DNA of 64,000 nucleotides from Notolepis coatsorum (GCA_963971535.1 OZ020591.1:22501-86500); one strand, 5' to 3'; shown: positions 11,110 to 22,748, counted from the stretch's first letter. Notes: generated by a model not told the origin, from the sequence alone. Numbers and translations: made by a program.

Positions 11110-11988
11110 GGCTGTCCCCGACTAAGGATTTGGATGGTCGACTATGATTGGCCAAAATTTGCCGTTAGTCGACTATTGTTTTTTTTTGTATCGTTCCATT
11201 TGGGCTGTGGGGGTGCTTAAGGTCTGAAGGAGTCGACTGAAGGCTTCTTGTCCTCTGCAAAAGCATGCAATTGGTCCACTGATGGATACATCTTGATATT
11301 TGTCTAGTCTAGTGTGTTCATTAGATGGGTGAAATCCTCTTTCAGTGCCTCTGTGCCTGTTTTCGTAGGCAGTTAGCTTCTGGTATGCGTGCCATTAGCG
11401 CTAGCCACGCTTCTAGGCCTCTTTTCTTTTGGAAAGAATGATCAAATTAAAAAAAATATATATATATTATAATTATTATTTTATCTTTTTATATATTCGA
11501 CTAAGAGGTTGGCCAGTCGACTACGGCTCCTTTCGACCGATTAGTTGACTAATCGACTAATAGGGGTCAGCCCTAACTCAGTAAAACACAATATTATAAT
11601 GAGTTTACTCAGTACAACACAATATTATAATGAGTACTCAGTACAACACAATATTATGAGTTTACTCAGTACAACACAATATTATAATGAGTTTACTCAG
11701 TACAACACAATATTATAATGAGTCTACTCAAACTATACTATAGTATAATAAGTCTACACGTTATTATAATGAGTCTACTCAGTCTACACTATAATATAAT
11801 GAGTACACAATATTATAATGAGTCTACTCAGTCTACACTATATTATAAAGAGTCTACTCAGTCTACACTATATTATAATGAGTCTACTCAGTCTACACTA
11901 TATATTATAATTTGTCTACTCAGACTACACTATATTATAATGAGTACTCAGACTACACTATATTATAATGAGTCTACTCATTCTACAC

Positions 11989-12472
11989 TAGGGCTGTCCC
12001 TGACTAAGGATTTGGATGGTCGACTATGATTGGCCAAAATTTGCCGTTAGTCGAATAATAATAAAAATAATAATAATAAAAAGTATAATATTTTTTATAT
12101 TTAAATAAATATATATATATATTTTTTTTATCATTCCATTTGGGCTGTGGGGGGTGCTTAATGTCTGAAGGAGTCGACTGAAGGCTTCTTGTCCTCTGCA
12201 AAAGCATGCAATTGCTCCACTGATGGATACATCTTGATATTTGTCTAGTCTAGTGTGTTCATTAGATGGGTGAAATCCTCTTTCAGTGCCTCTGTGCCTG
12301 TTTTCGTAGGCAGTTAGCCTCTGGTATGCGTGCCATTAGCGTTAGCCACGCTTCTAGGCCTCTTTTCTTTATTTTTATTTTTTTATATTAGACTAAGAGG
12401 TTGGCCAGTCTACCAGACTACGGCTCCTTTCGACCGATTAGTTGACTAATCGACTAATAGGGGTCAGCCCTA
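11989..12472 (+). mobile_element. hAT-like MITE family 1, copy 2
   Basis: Starts TAGGGCTGTCCC and ends GGGTCAGCCCTA. It is flanked by TTCTACAC (11981-11988) and GTCTACAC (12473-12480), a 7-of-8 match inside the minisatellite. At 484 bp it is non-coding and lacks the nested insert of copy 1, so the interior can be compared directly. Confidence 0.85.
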
Positions 12473-12707
12473 GTCTACACTATATTATAATGAGTCTACA
12501 CAATATTCTAATGAGTCTACTCACTCTACACTATAGTATAATAAGTCTACACTATATTATAATGAGTCTACTCAGTCAACACTATATTATAATGAGTCTA
12601 CTCACTCTACACTATAGTATAATGAGTCTACACTATATAATAATGAGTCTACTCAGTCTACACTATATTATAATGAGTCTACTCAGTCTACACTATATTA
12701 TAATGAG

Positions 12708-13708
12708 TGTTACGCACCCCAGTAAGGGGACGCAACACAAGGCCACAGACACGTTAGGTGAGGGTGTAGTGACACAAAACCATGAAACAATTGGCAAAAT
12801 AATAGTATTTAATTCACAAAATGAAAACACAGCAACACAGAGAGCAAGGAGGACTACCTAGTGGCACCAAATAAAATAGTAAAATGAAACGAACCCCCCC
12901 GCCCCCCCCCTTATGGGCGCTGAACGCCCAAAAGTACAGGTGGTGGTGCTCACTCTAAAGCTGGTGTCTTTAACATCAGGTCACCTACGTGATGCAAATG
13001 TAGACCCAGGGTATCTTCCTGTCCTCAATGTCCCTGTGTGCGAAACAAAAGATTAATACACAAGAAATAATCAACATAGGCTGGGTGACACAAGGGAAAC
13101 AAATATACAAAGGGTTAATACAGAAATGTACAGCAAACTAAAGAACACCAAAACACAATGAAGTGAACCAGAGCTTTCACCAGCTCTACCAAATGTACCT
13201 AAGAACCAGAGCTTTTACCTCTGAAGAGCCACTGCTCTATATACCTAAGAACCAGAGCTTTTACCAGCTTTACCAAATGTACCATGAAGAACCAGAGTTT
13301 TTACCTCTGAAGAGTCATTGCTCTATATACCTAAGAACCAGAGCTTTTACCTCTGAAGAGCCACTGCTCTATACCACACAGAGAATTATCACCAAAGACA
13401 CAGAGAGACACCCACCACCACAATAAGCCAAAAGAGCTAACTAACACTGCACAAAATGGGATATATAAAGGGAGAGTGGATGTTGATTGCAGATCAGCCT
13501 CAGCTGCTGTTGCACTGGGGTGAGTTTCTGATTGACCAGCTGGCTTCTGGTGATGCAACTGAGAGACACCTGAGAATGGGATATGTTACACAGGAGGGAG
13601 ACAAAAACAGAACAACCAAAACATGCCTATCGGTATATACACACACAACAGATAACATACATAACCCTCATATATATATACATATACATAAGGACAGGGT
13701 CCGTAACA
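12708..13708. mobile_element. Probable solo LTR inserted in the minisatellite
   Basis: The 1001-bp insert begins TGTTACGCACCCC and ends CCGTAACA, giving the TG...CA ends of an LTR with partly inverted termini. It is flanked by the 5-bp duplication ATGAG (12703-12707 and 13709-13713). Inside are short tandem stretches around 13165-13370 (repeated AGAACCAGAGCTTTTACC). No internal coding region is present. A DNA transposon with a 5- to 7-bp duplication is the alternative. Confidence 0.6.
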
Positions 13709-13835
13709 ATGAGTCTACTCAAACTACACCAAAATGTAATGAGTCTATTCAGATTACACAATATTATAATCAGTCTACTCTGACTATACTATATTATAAT
13801 GAGTCTACTCAGATTACACAATATTATAATATAGC

Positions 13836-14270
13836 GAAGATACCGTAGTTAGTAATTTGGTCCCAAATCTAACTAGAGGGAGGAAATGTAACCCAAGACA
13901 GTCAGTACAGGAAGCAGAGGCAGCTCTTAGGCATACAGATATTGGACCTCATGCTTGAATGGACTTACGAGAAAGTTACCAACAAATTTCTTCGTAACTC
14001 GACTTACGAACTTCTCGGGACGATTTTGGCATGATCGAACGGCTTCTTTTCATAGATTTGTTCGTAGCTCAGTCTACACTATATTGAATATATAGTGAGT
14101 CATGACTATAAATGAAAAAACGTAATTGTTAAGCAGAGAACATTTTGGCCACTTACGAAGACTGTGTCACGTGTTCATGCATCCAGAGGAGGATTTCCGT
14201 AGATTTGTTAGTACAAACTTTTTACAAAGATAGTTACAAAGATACTTACGTCATGTTCGAGAATGAGGTC
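13836..14270. other. Unassigned sequence
   Basis: Nothing recognisable on either strand. It lies between the end of the minisatellite and a decayed LINE. Confidence 0.4.
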
Positions 14271-15180
14271 CATTGTAGGTCAGATGCAACAAGAACTCAG
14301 GCTCAGCCCAGGGAAGCCAGTATCGAGTAAACCAGGTCCCACAGAAAGGAAGGAGGAAGCTGGTAGTGGAGCAGGTATGGCGACAAGAGGAAGTAGTGAG
14401 GTGTACAAAGGCTGTGGCCCAGGCTAAGCAGGGACAGTGGATGGACTGGGAAAGTGTAGAGAAGAAGATTAGTTGGAAGTACCTGTGGAGTATGGAGGAA
14501 AATCTTCCCAATAGGAGCTACATATGATGTGCTGCCATCACCACATAACCTAAAACAGTGGGTAGATGGGGACCCGTCTTGTCCACTCTGTTCAGAGACA
14601 GCAACGTTGAGGGCTGTAAGACTAGTCTTTCTCAAGGTCAGTATACAAGGAGACATGAGCAGGTTTTAAAGAGCCTAGCGGCAGGAATTGAAAGTAGAAG
14701 AGTATCGGATTAGAGGGTGCAGACATTCAATTTGTCAGAGAGGTAGAGAAATATAGAGGAGGTAGGTTTTTAGGCAGGCATGAGTCGGGTCACCTAAATG
14801 GAGCTACTGATTGGGAAATGCAGGTCGATTTGGGAGAGAGATTGTTCCGCGAGAGATAGTTGGCACTAACTTGAGGCCTGACCTAGTATTATGGTCTGTT
14901 AGTTTATTTTATAGAATTGACAGTGCCTTGGGAGGATTCAGTGGAGGAGGTGTATGAAAGGAAAAAGCTTAGATATGCAGACTTGGCAGCAGAAACTGAA
15001 CAGCAAGGATGGAAAGCTAGGGTTTGTCTGGTGGAAGTAGGATGCAGAGGATTCATAGCACAATTGACTTAATCATTATTGGGAAAGTTGGGGATTTGTG
15101 TGCAGGGTTTGCGAAAAGCGGTAAATGATATGTCAGAAGAAACATTGAAAGCCAGTCAGTCGATTTGGTTGAGGATAAAT
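14271..15180 (+). pseudogene. Decayed LINE reverse transcriptase C-terminal region
   Basis: Fragments in changing frames resemble the C-terminus of a fish non-LTR polymerase: DPSCPLCSETATL (a Cys-x2-Cys knuckle), then GCKTSLSQGQYTRRHEQVLK, SLAAGIESRR, VCLVEVGCRGF and near the end ASQSIWLRINN. At least two frameshifts and a stop separate them, so it is a pseudogene. The element clade is not resolved. Confidence 0.6.
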
Positions 15181-15312
15181 AATGTCAGCTGGGGGCCAAA
15201 CTAAACAAAGGCTAAGAGTATTCCTTTTCTTGTCTGTTGTTTCTGTTTCATGTGTGATATTGGTATTAGGAATTGTTCTATTGTTGACACACGATTACAT
15301 AGCCAACAATTT

Positions 15313-16370
15313 ATCAGCTCCCTCTCCAACTTCATCCCAGCATCGGAATACACCATCTCGGAGCTCATCCGTTAAGCCAAAACCACTACCTGTCAGCTTG
15401 ATCCTCTTCCCACCACCATCGTCAAAGTCTGCCTGCCATCCATTTCACCCATTATCATGGATATAATTAATTCCTCCCTCACCTCTGGAACTGTACCCCC
15501 CACTCTCAAACTGGCTGCAATCACTCCCATTCTCAAAAAACCTGATGCTGACCCAGCTGATTTAAACCACTATAGGCCCATCTCCAACCTTCCTTTCATC
15601 TCTAAAACTCTTGAGAGGGTGGTTGCCACACAGCTTCAGTCCCACCTTGTCACAAACAACCTCCACGAACCCTTTCAATCCGGTTTCCGCACAAAACACA
15701 GTACCGAAACAGCCCTTGTCAAAATCACCAACGACCTCCTCCGTGCAGCTGACTCTGGACTTCTCACCATCCTCATCCTCCTTGACCTCAGCGCTGCATT
15801 TGATACCATTTCCCATCCACTACTTCTGGACCACCTGGATGGCATTGGGATCACTGGTATTGCATTCTCCTGGTTCACATCTTACCTCACTGACAAACAA
15901 CAGTTTGTACAACTCAGGACTCACAAGTCAGGGTGTTCGGCTGTTTCACTGGGTGTCCCCCAGAGGTCAGTATTTGGTCCCCTCCTATTCACCATCTATC
16001 TCCTCCCCCTGGGCACAATCCTCCGTAACCATGGGGTCCATTTTCACTGCTATGCAGATGATACACAGGTCTACATCTCCTCCAAACCCACCACTACCCT
16101 TCCCCCACCTCCCTCGCCACCTGCCTTGAGGACATCAGGGGCTGGATTAGCATTAGATGACTTCCCTGTACCCTTCTAGCCCCAAGTCAAAAGCCTCTGT
16201 GTCACTCTGGATGGCTCCCTCTCATTTGCACCACACATTAAAAACATCACCCAGACTGCATTCTTTCACCTCTGTAACATCTCCAGACTCCGCCCATCTC
16301 TGTCCCAATCTAACACTCCTTATAACTTCACTCACACACCTTGACCTTCCAGACGGGGTGGAGGCACTGG
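15313..16370 (+). pseudogene. L2-type LINE reverse transcriptase, 5' truncated
   Basis: The frame begins in a segment reading [17 protein letters not shown] (frameshifted at the start) and continues in the 15457-16179 ORF. That ORF has [53 protein letters not shown] and [12 protein letters not shown]. The catalytic YADD is intact. The palm motif that normally reads PQGS is PQRS here, a change expected to harm activity. After 16180 the frame is broken, with later motifs ([10 protein letters not shown]-like, then RLRPSLSQS) in other frames. It is a dead copy. Confidence 0.82.
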
Positions 16371-16374
16371 CCTC

Positions 16375-16740
16375 TTGACATCTCCTTCATGGGCTACAAA
16401 CTTAACACCACTCCCAGCGCTGTCACTCTCCTCTCTTGAATATCATGAAGTATCTGTCTCTAATCCTTTCAATCTTACCATTGTTACACTCTATCGCCCT
16501 CCAGGTCCGCTCGATCACTTACCAGATGAGCTGGACATGCTTCTAAGCTCCTTACCAGAAGATGGTACCCCCCTCCTTCTAATGGGCGACTTCAACCTGC
16601 CTGACTCATCTCAGTCGGACACATTGGTCTCTCTCCTACAATCCTTTGACCTGACTCCCACTGTCATGCCTCCCACTCACAAAGCAGGCAACTCCTTGGA
16701 TCTCATATTTCCCCGTAACTCCAGCATCATTAATTAACAC
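16375..16740 (+). pseudogene. L2 (RSg-1-like) LINE endonuclease fragment
   Basis: An open stretch reads FNLTIVTLYRPPGPLDH, LLLMGDFNLPDSSQSD and GNSLDLIFPRNSS, the Y, D-N and LD blocks of an APE-type endonuclease. It is followed in another frame by LHVSDHSF (the SDH block) and then by an inserted LINE 3' end. The catalytic motifs present are normal, but the N-terminal part is missing. Confidence 0.75.
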
Positions 16741-16776
16741 CACGGTAACTCCCCTGCATGTATCTGACCATTCCTT

Positions 16777-17226
16777 CACCTCGACCTGGCATACCGTGCG
16801 GCAAAGGGAACTGCTCCCGCCTACCTCCGGTCAATGGTCTCTAACTACACACCCTCAAGACCCCTACATTCTGCATCTTCTGGCCATCTCAGACCCACTC
16901 CTATCCGAGCTCCGGGAGGGTCATCAAGGAGAACCTGCCTTTTCTCAGTCCTTGCCCCACAATGGTGGAATGAACTACCCACCCCAGTTAGGACAGCCTA
17001 AACCCGTCCAATATTTCGCCGTCGACTAAAGACGCACTTCTTCAACCATTATCAGAAAATTTTATTATTATTTTTTATTCTAACCCTAACTAACCTTACT
17101 GGTCCTAATAAACTAACCTACACTGTAGCACTCAACACTTTGATGAACATTGTTACTCAGCTGATGACTTGTCATACAGAACTTGTAAGTCACTTTGGAT
17201 AAAAGCGTCAGCTAAATGACAAAATG
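16777..17226 (+). mobile_element. 5'-truncated L2 (RSg-1-like) LINE 3' end inserted within its own family
   Basis: In the right frame the segment encodes AYLRSMVSNYTPSRPL and later APQWWNELPTPVRTA, the extreme C-terminus of the polymerase. The 3' end has TTTGGATAAAAGCGTCAGCT and a tail AATGACAAAATGTAAATGT. A related copy lies at 47571-48130 on the minus strand. It interrupts the endonuclease-to-polymerase linker that resumes at 17227. Confidence 0.75.
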
Positions 17227-17470
17227 TAAATGTCCTTTATTTATCCTTCTCACTAACTCTCACGCTTAACCGAAAGCCCTTCACTCCAACTCAAACCGTC
17301 TCAGTCAGACGCAACCTGCCCTCCCTATCCCCCTCCACCCTCTCCTCTGACATACTATCCGCTCTACCTTTGAGTGACACCTTCTCTGCTCTCCCCCAGA
17401 TACGGCAACCTCCACCCTCATATCAGCCCTCTCAACCTCCTTCGACAAGCTCTGTCCTCATCGGAATGCA
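17227..17470 (+). pseudogene. L2 LINE linker between endonuclease and reverse transcriptase
   Basis: Text such as VRRNLPSLSPSTLSSDILSA and ALSTSFDKLCPL in the plus strand matches the linker after the endonuclease of the family seen at 16375. It is separated from it by the inserted 3' end. No polymerase follows. Confidence 0.55.
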
Positions 17471-17516
17471 GGTATGTTAACTCGATAAAAAGCTATCTAT
17501 GTTATAGACAGAAATG

Positions 17517-17517
17517 T

Positions 17518-17546
<29 letters not shown>
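17517..17546 (+). repeat. (CAT)n microsatellite
   Basis: About ten CAT units. Confidence 0.95.
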
Positions 17547-17548
<2 letters not shown>

Positions 17549-17549
17549 C

Positions 17550-19018
17550 CTTTATTTGTATAGGCAGGTTAGTTAAGAACAAGTTCTTATTTTCAGTAAC
17601 GGCCTATATGTATAGGCCTAATGTATACATGCAATACATGTGTTCTCCTCTCATCACCTGGTGCACCACCAATAACCCCTGTGTGGCAACAGCCTAAACC
17701 ATAGTCCCTATTGTAACACCAGTAGAGATACCCCACACAGCCATTAGGCATGATCATACCTTTGTTTTGTTAAACACCTGGAAGCTAATAGGTCTCTAAG
17801 GTAATTGTGAGTCAGCCAGTGTGTGTGTGTGCAAGCGTGTGTGTGCATGCATGTGTGTATGTGTTTTGTATCTGTGCAGATTCAATCCATTTTAAGGTGA
17901 TGCACAGGTAATCTTTTGGTGATGGACAGTCTCACCTTTGATCTTTAGTTCCTAAAGCTTCTATATGACCTATATATGACCCACACTCAGGGCCTCCTCA
18001 GGGGGTGTGCGAGCAGTGCGGTCGCACAGGGCCTCGCGGCTTATATGCTTATATATTTCACATTAGACACGTTTGTAGAATGTGTCTGACTTGTTCCTGG
18101 CTCTGCGGCTCTGCAGCAGACATAATCACTATTGGAGCTCTGGGGCTCTGCAGCAGACATACTATTGGTTTCAACGAAGGGAGGGGTTACATCATGTGTA
18201 CGCCGGCGTGCGTCAGCTGCGTTTGACTATTTCGCGCGTGCAGCTTTGGAGGTTATGCTTAGTTATGCCAGCCAAGACGAAGAGGACGGTCATTCGGCAG
18301 ATGGACTGAAGATGAAAGTTGTTGCATGTTAGACAGTTCAGTCAGGCTTAGCTAAAGGCAGGGACAGCTAGTTAGCTTTAGCTACGTTATAATATCGAGT
18401 GCTAACGTGTGGTTCAGTCGGGATAGCCATGATGATGTCGGCTAGTAGTTAGCTTAGCTAAAGGCTAACTAGCGTTAGCTAACCTAGAGAGAACGCGTGC
18501 AGCATTGTTATGCCAAGATGAAGAGGACGGTCATTCGGCAGATGAACTTCGTCAACTCCACGCGGTTGTCTCCATCCTCTTGGACGTTTGGTGAGTTTTT
18601 AATGCACTCTATTCTATTCCCGCGGTGGATATATCTCTCTCTCTCTCTCGGGAGCCAAACGGGCCGGCTAGCTGTTGTAGCTAATATAATATTATATTGA
18701 GCCAAAGCGGGCCGTCTAGCTAACGTTATATTGAGCCAAACGGGCCCGCTAGCTGTTGTAGTAGCTAACGGTGTGTGGCCTGGTGTCAGTACCTGGCTAC
18801 TCTATTTGCTCTTAGCCTATTTAGCTGATGTCGGCCATTGGCTCCTTGCTACTTTGTTTTCTCTGGTATAGACCCTCTTCTCTTTGGATTTAAGTGTTGA
18901 TCTTTGTCCTTTTGGATCTATGTATATTCATGTTGCCTTTGTGAAGTTATCTTTTCCTTCTGTTTTGTTCTTCCATTAAAAGTTGAATATCCTTTAGGGG
19001 CTCATCTTTGTTTATCTC
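17550..19018. other. Unassigned sequence with small internal repeats
   Basis: No gene recognised. A roughly 38-base segment containing GAGGACGGTCATTCGGCAGA occurs twice (about 18268-18308 and 18511-18548), and GGCCGGCTAGCTGTTGTAG-like strings recur around 18662-18770. This could be the 5' region of the gene at 19965, but nothing proves it. Confidence 0.3.
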
Positions 19019-19311
19019 TCTCATTCATGCTCTCTCTCTAACACACACGCACAGACATGCTCTCTCTCTCTAACACACAAGCACACATGCTCTCTCTCTC
19101 TCTCTCTCTCTTTCTAACACACACAGTCAGACATGCTCTATATCTCTCTCTAACACACAAAATGACATGCTCTCTCTCTATATTTCTCTCTCTTTCTAAC
19201 ACACATATACATGCTCTCTCTCTAACACACACACACAAACAGACATGCTCTCTCTCTATCTCTCTCTTTCTAACACACACAGACATGCTCTATCTATCTC
19301 TCTCTCTTCAA
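19019..19311 (+). repeat. Compound CT/CA microsatellite
   Basis: Alternating CT runs and AACACACA blocks with a recurring ACATGCTCTCTCTCT string form an irregular minisatellite. ORFs here are artefacts. Confidence 0.9.
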
Positions 19312-19690
19312 TTCAAATGGGCTTTATTTCACATTCTTGTATTTCTCCCAGTAGGTATGGGAGTTTTGAGTTATTGTCGATGTTTTCAAAGTCTCTTTGG
19401 GTGTTTGCAATTTGTGGGAAGTATGTCTTGGTATAGTGGGCAGGTTGTTAAGAAGTGGAGCTCGGTTTCCACCTCATCTTGTGTGCAGTGGGTCTGTCTT
19501 CGCTTGGGAGCCAGGTCTGCCTATGGCGGCCTTTCTCGATGGCTAGGCTGTGCTCGCTGAGTCTGTACCTAGTCAAGGATCTTCTTAGTATTGGGTCAGT
19601 CACAGTGCTCAGGTATTCTGCCACTGTGTACTCTCTGTTTAGGGCCAAATAGCATTTCAATTTGCTCTGGTTTTGGGTTGTTTCTTTCCA
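19312..19690 (-). pseudogene. LINE polymerase C-terminus relic
   Basis: On the minus strand I read KLKCYLALNREYTVAEYL, then YRLSEHSLAIEKGRHRQTWL, then VETELHFLTTCPLY and, in a shifted frame, TYFPQIANTQRDFE. This run is familiar from the C-terminal end of a widespread fish non-LTR polymerase, where a Cys/His knuckle follows the E-T-E-L-H-F-L motif. Frameshifts separate the blocks. A CT microsatellite has replaced its upstream side. Confidence 0.55.
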
Positions 19691-19693
<3 letters not shown>

Positions 19694-19734
<41 letters not shown>

Positions 19735-19805
19735 CCTTGCTCTTGCTTACGGCACTAAACAATTGAAGGTATGTTTGTATATTTCTCAAGGGTCTCTCTT
19801 GAGCG

Positions 19806-19886
<81 letters not shown>
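19694..19886 (+). repeat. Two (CT)n microsatellites
   Basis: CT runs at about 19694-19731 and 19810-19886, separated by about 80 bases of unique sequence. Confidence 0.95.
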
Positions 19887-19892
<6 letters not shown>

Positions 19893-19964
19893 TGATTCGA
19901 TGTCCCCGACATTTGAATTATTTATTTATGCTTATTATTATTATTATTAATTTTTCTATTCTAG

Positions 19965-21377
19965 ACATCTATCACAAGTGTTGATTGCCCAGGATTAACC
20001 CAAGTAAAGGCACCTCAAGGTCGAAAAAGAATAGGAGGTCCCGTGATTCCCCCCAAATCAAAACACTGTATGGTCAAAAAGAAAGCAGTAAGTAAACTTT
20101 TTTTTATTGCATTTTCCATTATTCAGACAATCTTTTTACATGTTTTCCACATCACATCATTGTGACACAAATCTTATCTTAACTTTCCCTCCCTTATTGC
20201 TGTGCAGGCCGCTGTTATTGTTATGGACATCATGCCACTCCCAGCAGTAACGACAGAGACGAGAGATGAGGAGACAGCAGAAACACCAACTCCAACCATT
20301 ACTAACTTTTGTAATACAATTATCATGACGACGGTGGCTATTGTTATTGAAAAAAAAATAAACAAGCATGTTGCCAGGCTGCTTAATCTACTTGAGGCTA
20401 CTGAGAATCGACTGGAGGCGACTGAGAATCGACACAAGGCCACAGAGACGGAGCTGGCCAGGCTGCTTAAACTGCTTGAGGCGACTGAAAATCGTCTAGA
20501 GGCGAGACTGGAGGCGACTGAGAATCGACACAAGGCCACAGAGACGGAGCTGGCCAGGCTGCTTAAACTGGTTACACCCTCCTCTCCACAACCTGCGGCT
20601 CAGACATTCAATCGCCAGCTTTTCACACCATCAAGAGATGAGAATATACCATGGTTGGCTCTAACGCCCAGTCCCTACCCATCCCAAGTGGCAGATGAGA
20701 ATGTACCAGCACGGTTGGCTCTGTCACCCTCTCCCTCGCAAACGCCCCAGAATTATGATAGGGATGAGGATGACGCATGCTTTCCTCCTCCTTCACCATT
20801 CCGAACACCTCTGACTGCAGAGTGGAATGATAATGATGATGATGAAGATGATGCATGTTTTTCTCCTCAACCGCTTTCTCCTCAACCTTCACCCTTCCGA
20901 ACGCCTCTTCAACCTTCACCCTTCCGAACGCCTCTTCAACCTTCACCCTTCCGAACGCCTCTGCCAGTGCCTGCAGTTCCAGTGGCAAAACCACAGAAAA
21001 AAGCACAGCGACAGCGTCCAGCCCTGCCCAACATAGAACTGGAAAGTATTTCAGCAGACGACGAGCAAAAGGCGTTCGACCATGCTCATGACGCACAAGG
21101 CAAACCACGGCCTGATGATTACGCAGGGCGTATGTTCATGCTGCTCGTTGACTTTGAAACCTACCAAAAGTGGGCTCATAAAGTCAATTGGAATGGTAAA
21201 CGGGGGAAACATGCTTTACCTAAGAACCTCAGATTGATGTTGATTGCTAAAATTAAAGCACGCTATAGTGTAATCACCTGGGATAAAGTTCGTGATCGAG
21301 TTAATGAACGTTTGAGGAACCCGCGATCAGAGGATCCGAGGAAAAGGCTACCATACAGTTTGAGTGAATTCATTTAA
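19965..21377 (+). CDS. Coiled-coil and possible BEN-domain protein, two visible exons
   Basis: Exon 1 (19965-20090) lies between an acceptor (TTCTATTCTAG) and a strong donor (GTAAGTAA). Exon 2 starts after TTGCTGTGCAG at 20208 and stops at 21377. They join in frame without a split codon, giving about 430 codons. The first ATG of exon 2 is at 20223; the true start may lie in an earlier exon. Around residues 60-120 are heptad-like repeats (LEATENRLEATENRHKATE), then acidic and Pro-rich linkers with three copies of QPSPFRTPL. The last 90 residues (MFMLLVDFETYQKWAH, ALPKNLRLMLIAKIKARY, WDKVRDRVNERLRNPR) resemble a BEN domain, a DNA- or protein-binding fold also found in transposon proteins. I cannot say whether it is a host gene or a transposon gene. 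AATAAA signals follow at about 21605 and 21635. Confidence 0.55.
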
Positions 21378-22125
21378 TACAGTACTGTTTGTGATACAAA
21401 AAGTGACCAGAAAAAGAGTGTATATACATTTGACGTACTTGCTCGTGTAAATAACTCATGTACAGATACCGATATGCCCTACTTTGTTTACTTGTTTATT
21501 GCACAATGTCGCTCTATCAATATAGAGTTATAATTCTATATAATTATAATTAGTTGATAACCTGTAACCTTGTATCTTGTAATTAGTGTGTGTGTGTGTG
21601 TTTTAATAAAATTCTGAACTCTTGACTTGACTTGAAAATAAAATGATAAAAAAAAGAACCAGTCTGTTTTAGAAGGAGAATGAGTTTTGTATCTGCAGTA
21701 TCTGAACCAGCATGGACAGATGCACCAGGCTGTAGGGATACATCAGAACCATTAATATATAATTTCATTGATATCTACTTTTTTGTGTGTAATTAACCAG
21801 TTAAAACCTGTCGAATGGAGCAGTCAATGTGTATATTTTGTATAGATTGCTAGTGGAGGTGCCAGGTGGGCTCTGTTTATAATGGATATATAATGGATCT
21901 ATTTTGTCTGGTACCGTGGTTTAACCGTTAATGCTCATACCTCTCAAGCGGATGACCGGGGTTTGAATCCTAGCCATTCTGATATATTTTATTTTTTTAT
22001 TATTTATAAAATGAAATTGCCCGCAACGATGTGCATGATACAATACAAAGCATTTTCGTCTGTTTGAAGAGAGCGAGAAAGAGTGCACTCTTCAGTCAGA
22101 CCTGAAGTTTACCTTTAACCGATAT
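21378..22125. repeat. 3' flank with shared repeats and a tRNA-like segment
   Basis: 21440-21510 matches 38745-38815 in the same orientation. About 21784-22050 matches 38820-39062 in inverted orientation. Within it, 21925-21975 has a pol III B-box-like string (GGGGTTTGAATCC) and an upstream A-box-like string, so it is probably a tRNA-derived repeat. No ORF is convincing. Confidence 0.5.
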
Positions 22126-22129
22126 TTAA

Positions 22130-22748
22130 AGGGGAACTCCAACATTTTGGGAAATTAGCTTATTTAACATCTTCCCTGGAGTTAGACAAGAAGATACATA
22201 CCTTTTTTGTCTCTGTGCGTGCATTTTAGCTTTGGGAATAGACGCTCCGTTAGCATAGCTTAGCTTCATCACTGGAAGTGAGGCAGGACAGTAGCCTTAC
22301 AGTGCCTTACAGTGTATTGCAAGGTCTGACATTGACCAAATTTGATATGCATGACCTTGGTGGGCTCTAGGTCAACTCCTGAAAAGGGGGTCAATGTCAG
22401 ACCTTGCAATCAAAAGTTAGGGGGCGCACTGAAATTATGGCAAGGGTTATTAGCCCCCTAACTTTTGATTGCAAAGTCTGACATTGACCCCCTTTTCAGG
22501 AGTTGACCTAGAGCCCACCAAGGTCATGCATATCAAGTTTGGTCAATGTCAGACCTTGCAATACACTGTAAGGCACTGTAAGGCTACTGTCCTGCCTCAC
22601 TTCCAGTGATGAAGCTAAGCTATGCTAACGGAGAGTCTATTCCCAAAGCTAAAATGCACGCACAGAGACAAAAAAGGTATGTATCTTATTGTCTAACTCC
22701 AGGGAAGATGTTAAATAAGCAAATTTCCCAAAATGTTGGAGTTCCCCT
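22130..22748. mobile_element. Long palindromic (foldback) MITE with TTAA target duplication
   Basis: The left arm (22130 to about 22434) is the near-perfect reverse complement of the right arm (about 22453-22748), leaving a short loop. Ends are AGGGGAACTCC and its complement, flanked by TTAA at 22126-22129 and 22749-22752. TTAA duplication with an AGG start suits a Kolobok-type element; piggyBac is the alternative. A transcript would fold into a hairpin of about 300 bp. Confidence 0.85.

Larger units (their letters stand above)
9781..11575 (+). mobile_element. hAT-like MITE family 1, copy 1 (split by a nested hAT)
   Basis: The ends are TAGGGCTGTCC and, inverted, TAGGGCTGACC. They are flanked by a perfect 8-bp target duplication, ACTCAGTA, at 9773-9780 and 11576-11583. 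An 8-bp duplication is typical of hAT elements. Without the nested element at 9792-11109 and its duplication, the copy is about 469 bp and matches copies at 11989 and 59372. It encodes nothing. Confidence 0.88.
8672..13835. repeat. Interrupted minisatellite, unit about 30 bp
   Basis: A unit close to GAGTCTACTCAGTCTACACT followed by ATATTATAAT recurs at 8672-8786, 9635-9780, 11576-11988, 12473-12707 and 13709-13835. The blocks are the same array, separated by four insertions described separately. Short ORFs across it are repeat artefacts. Confidence 0.85.
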
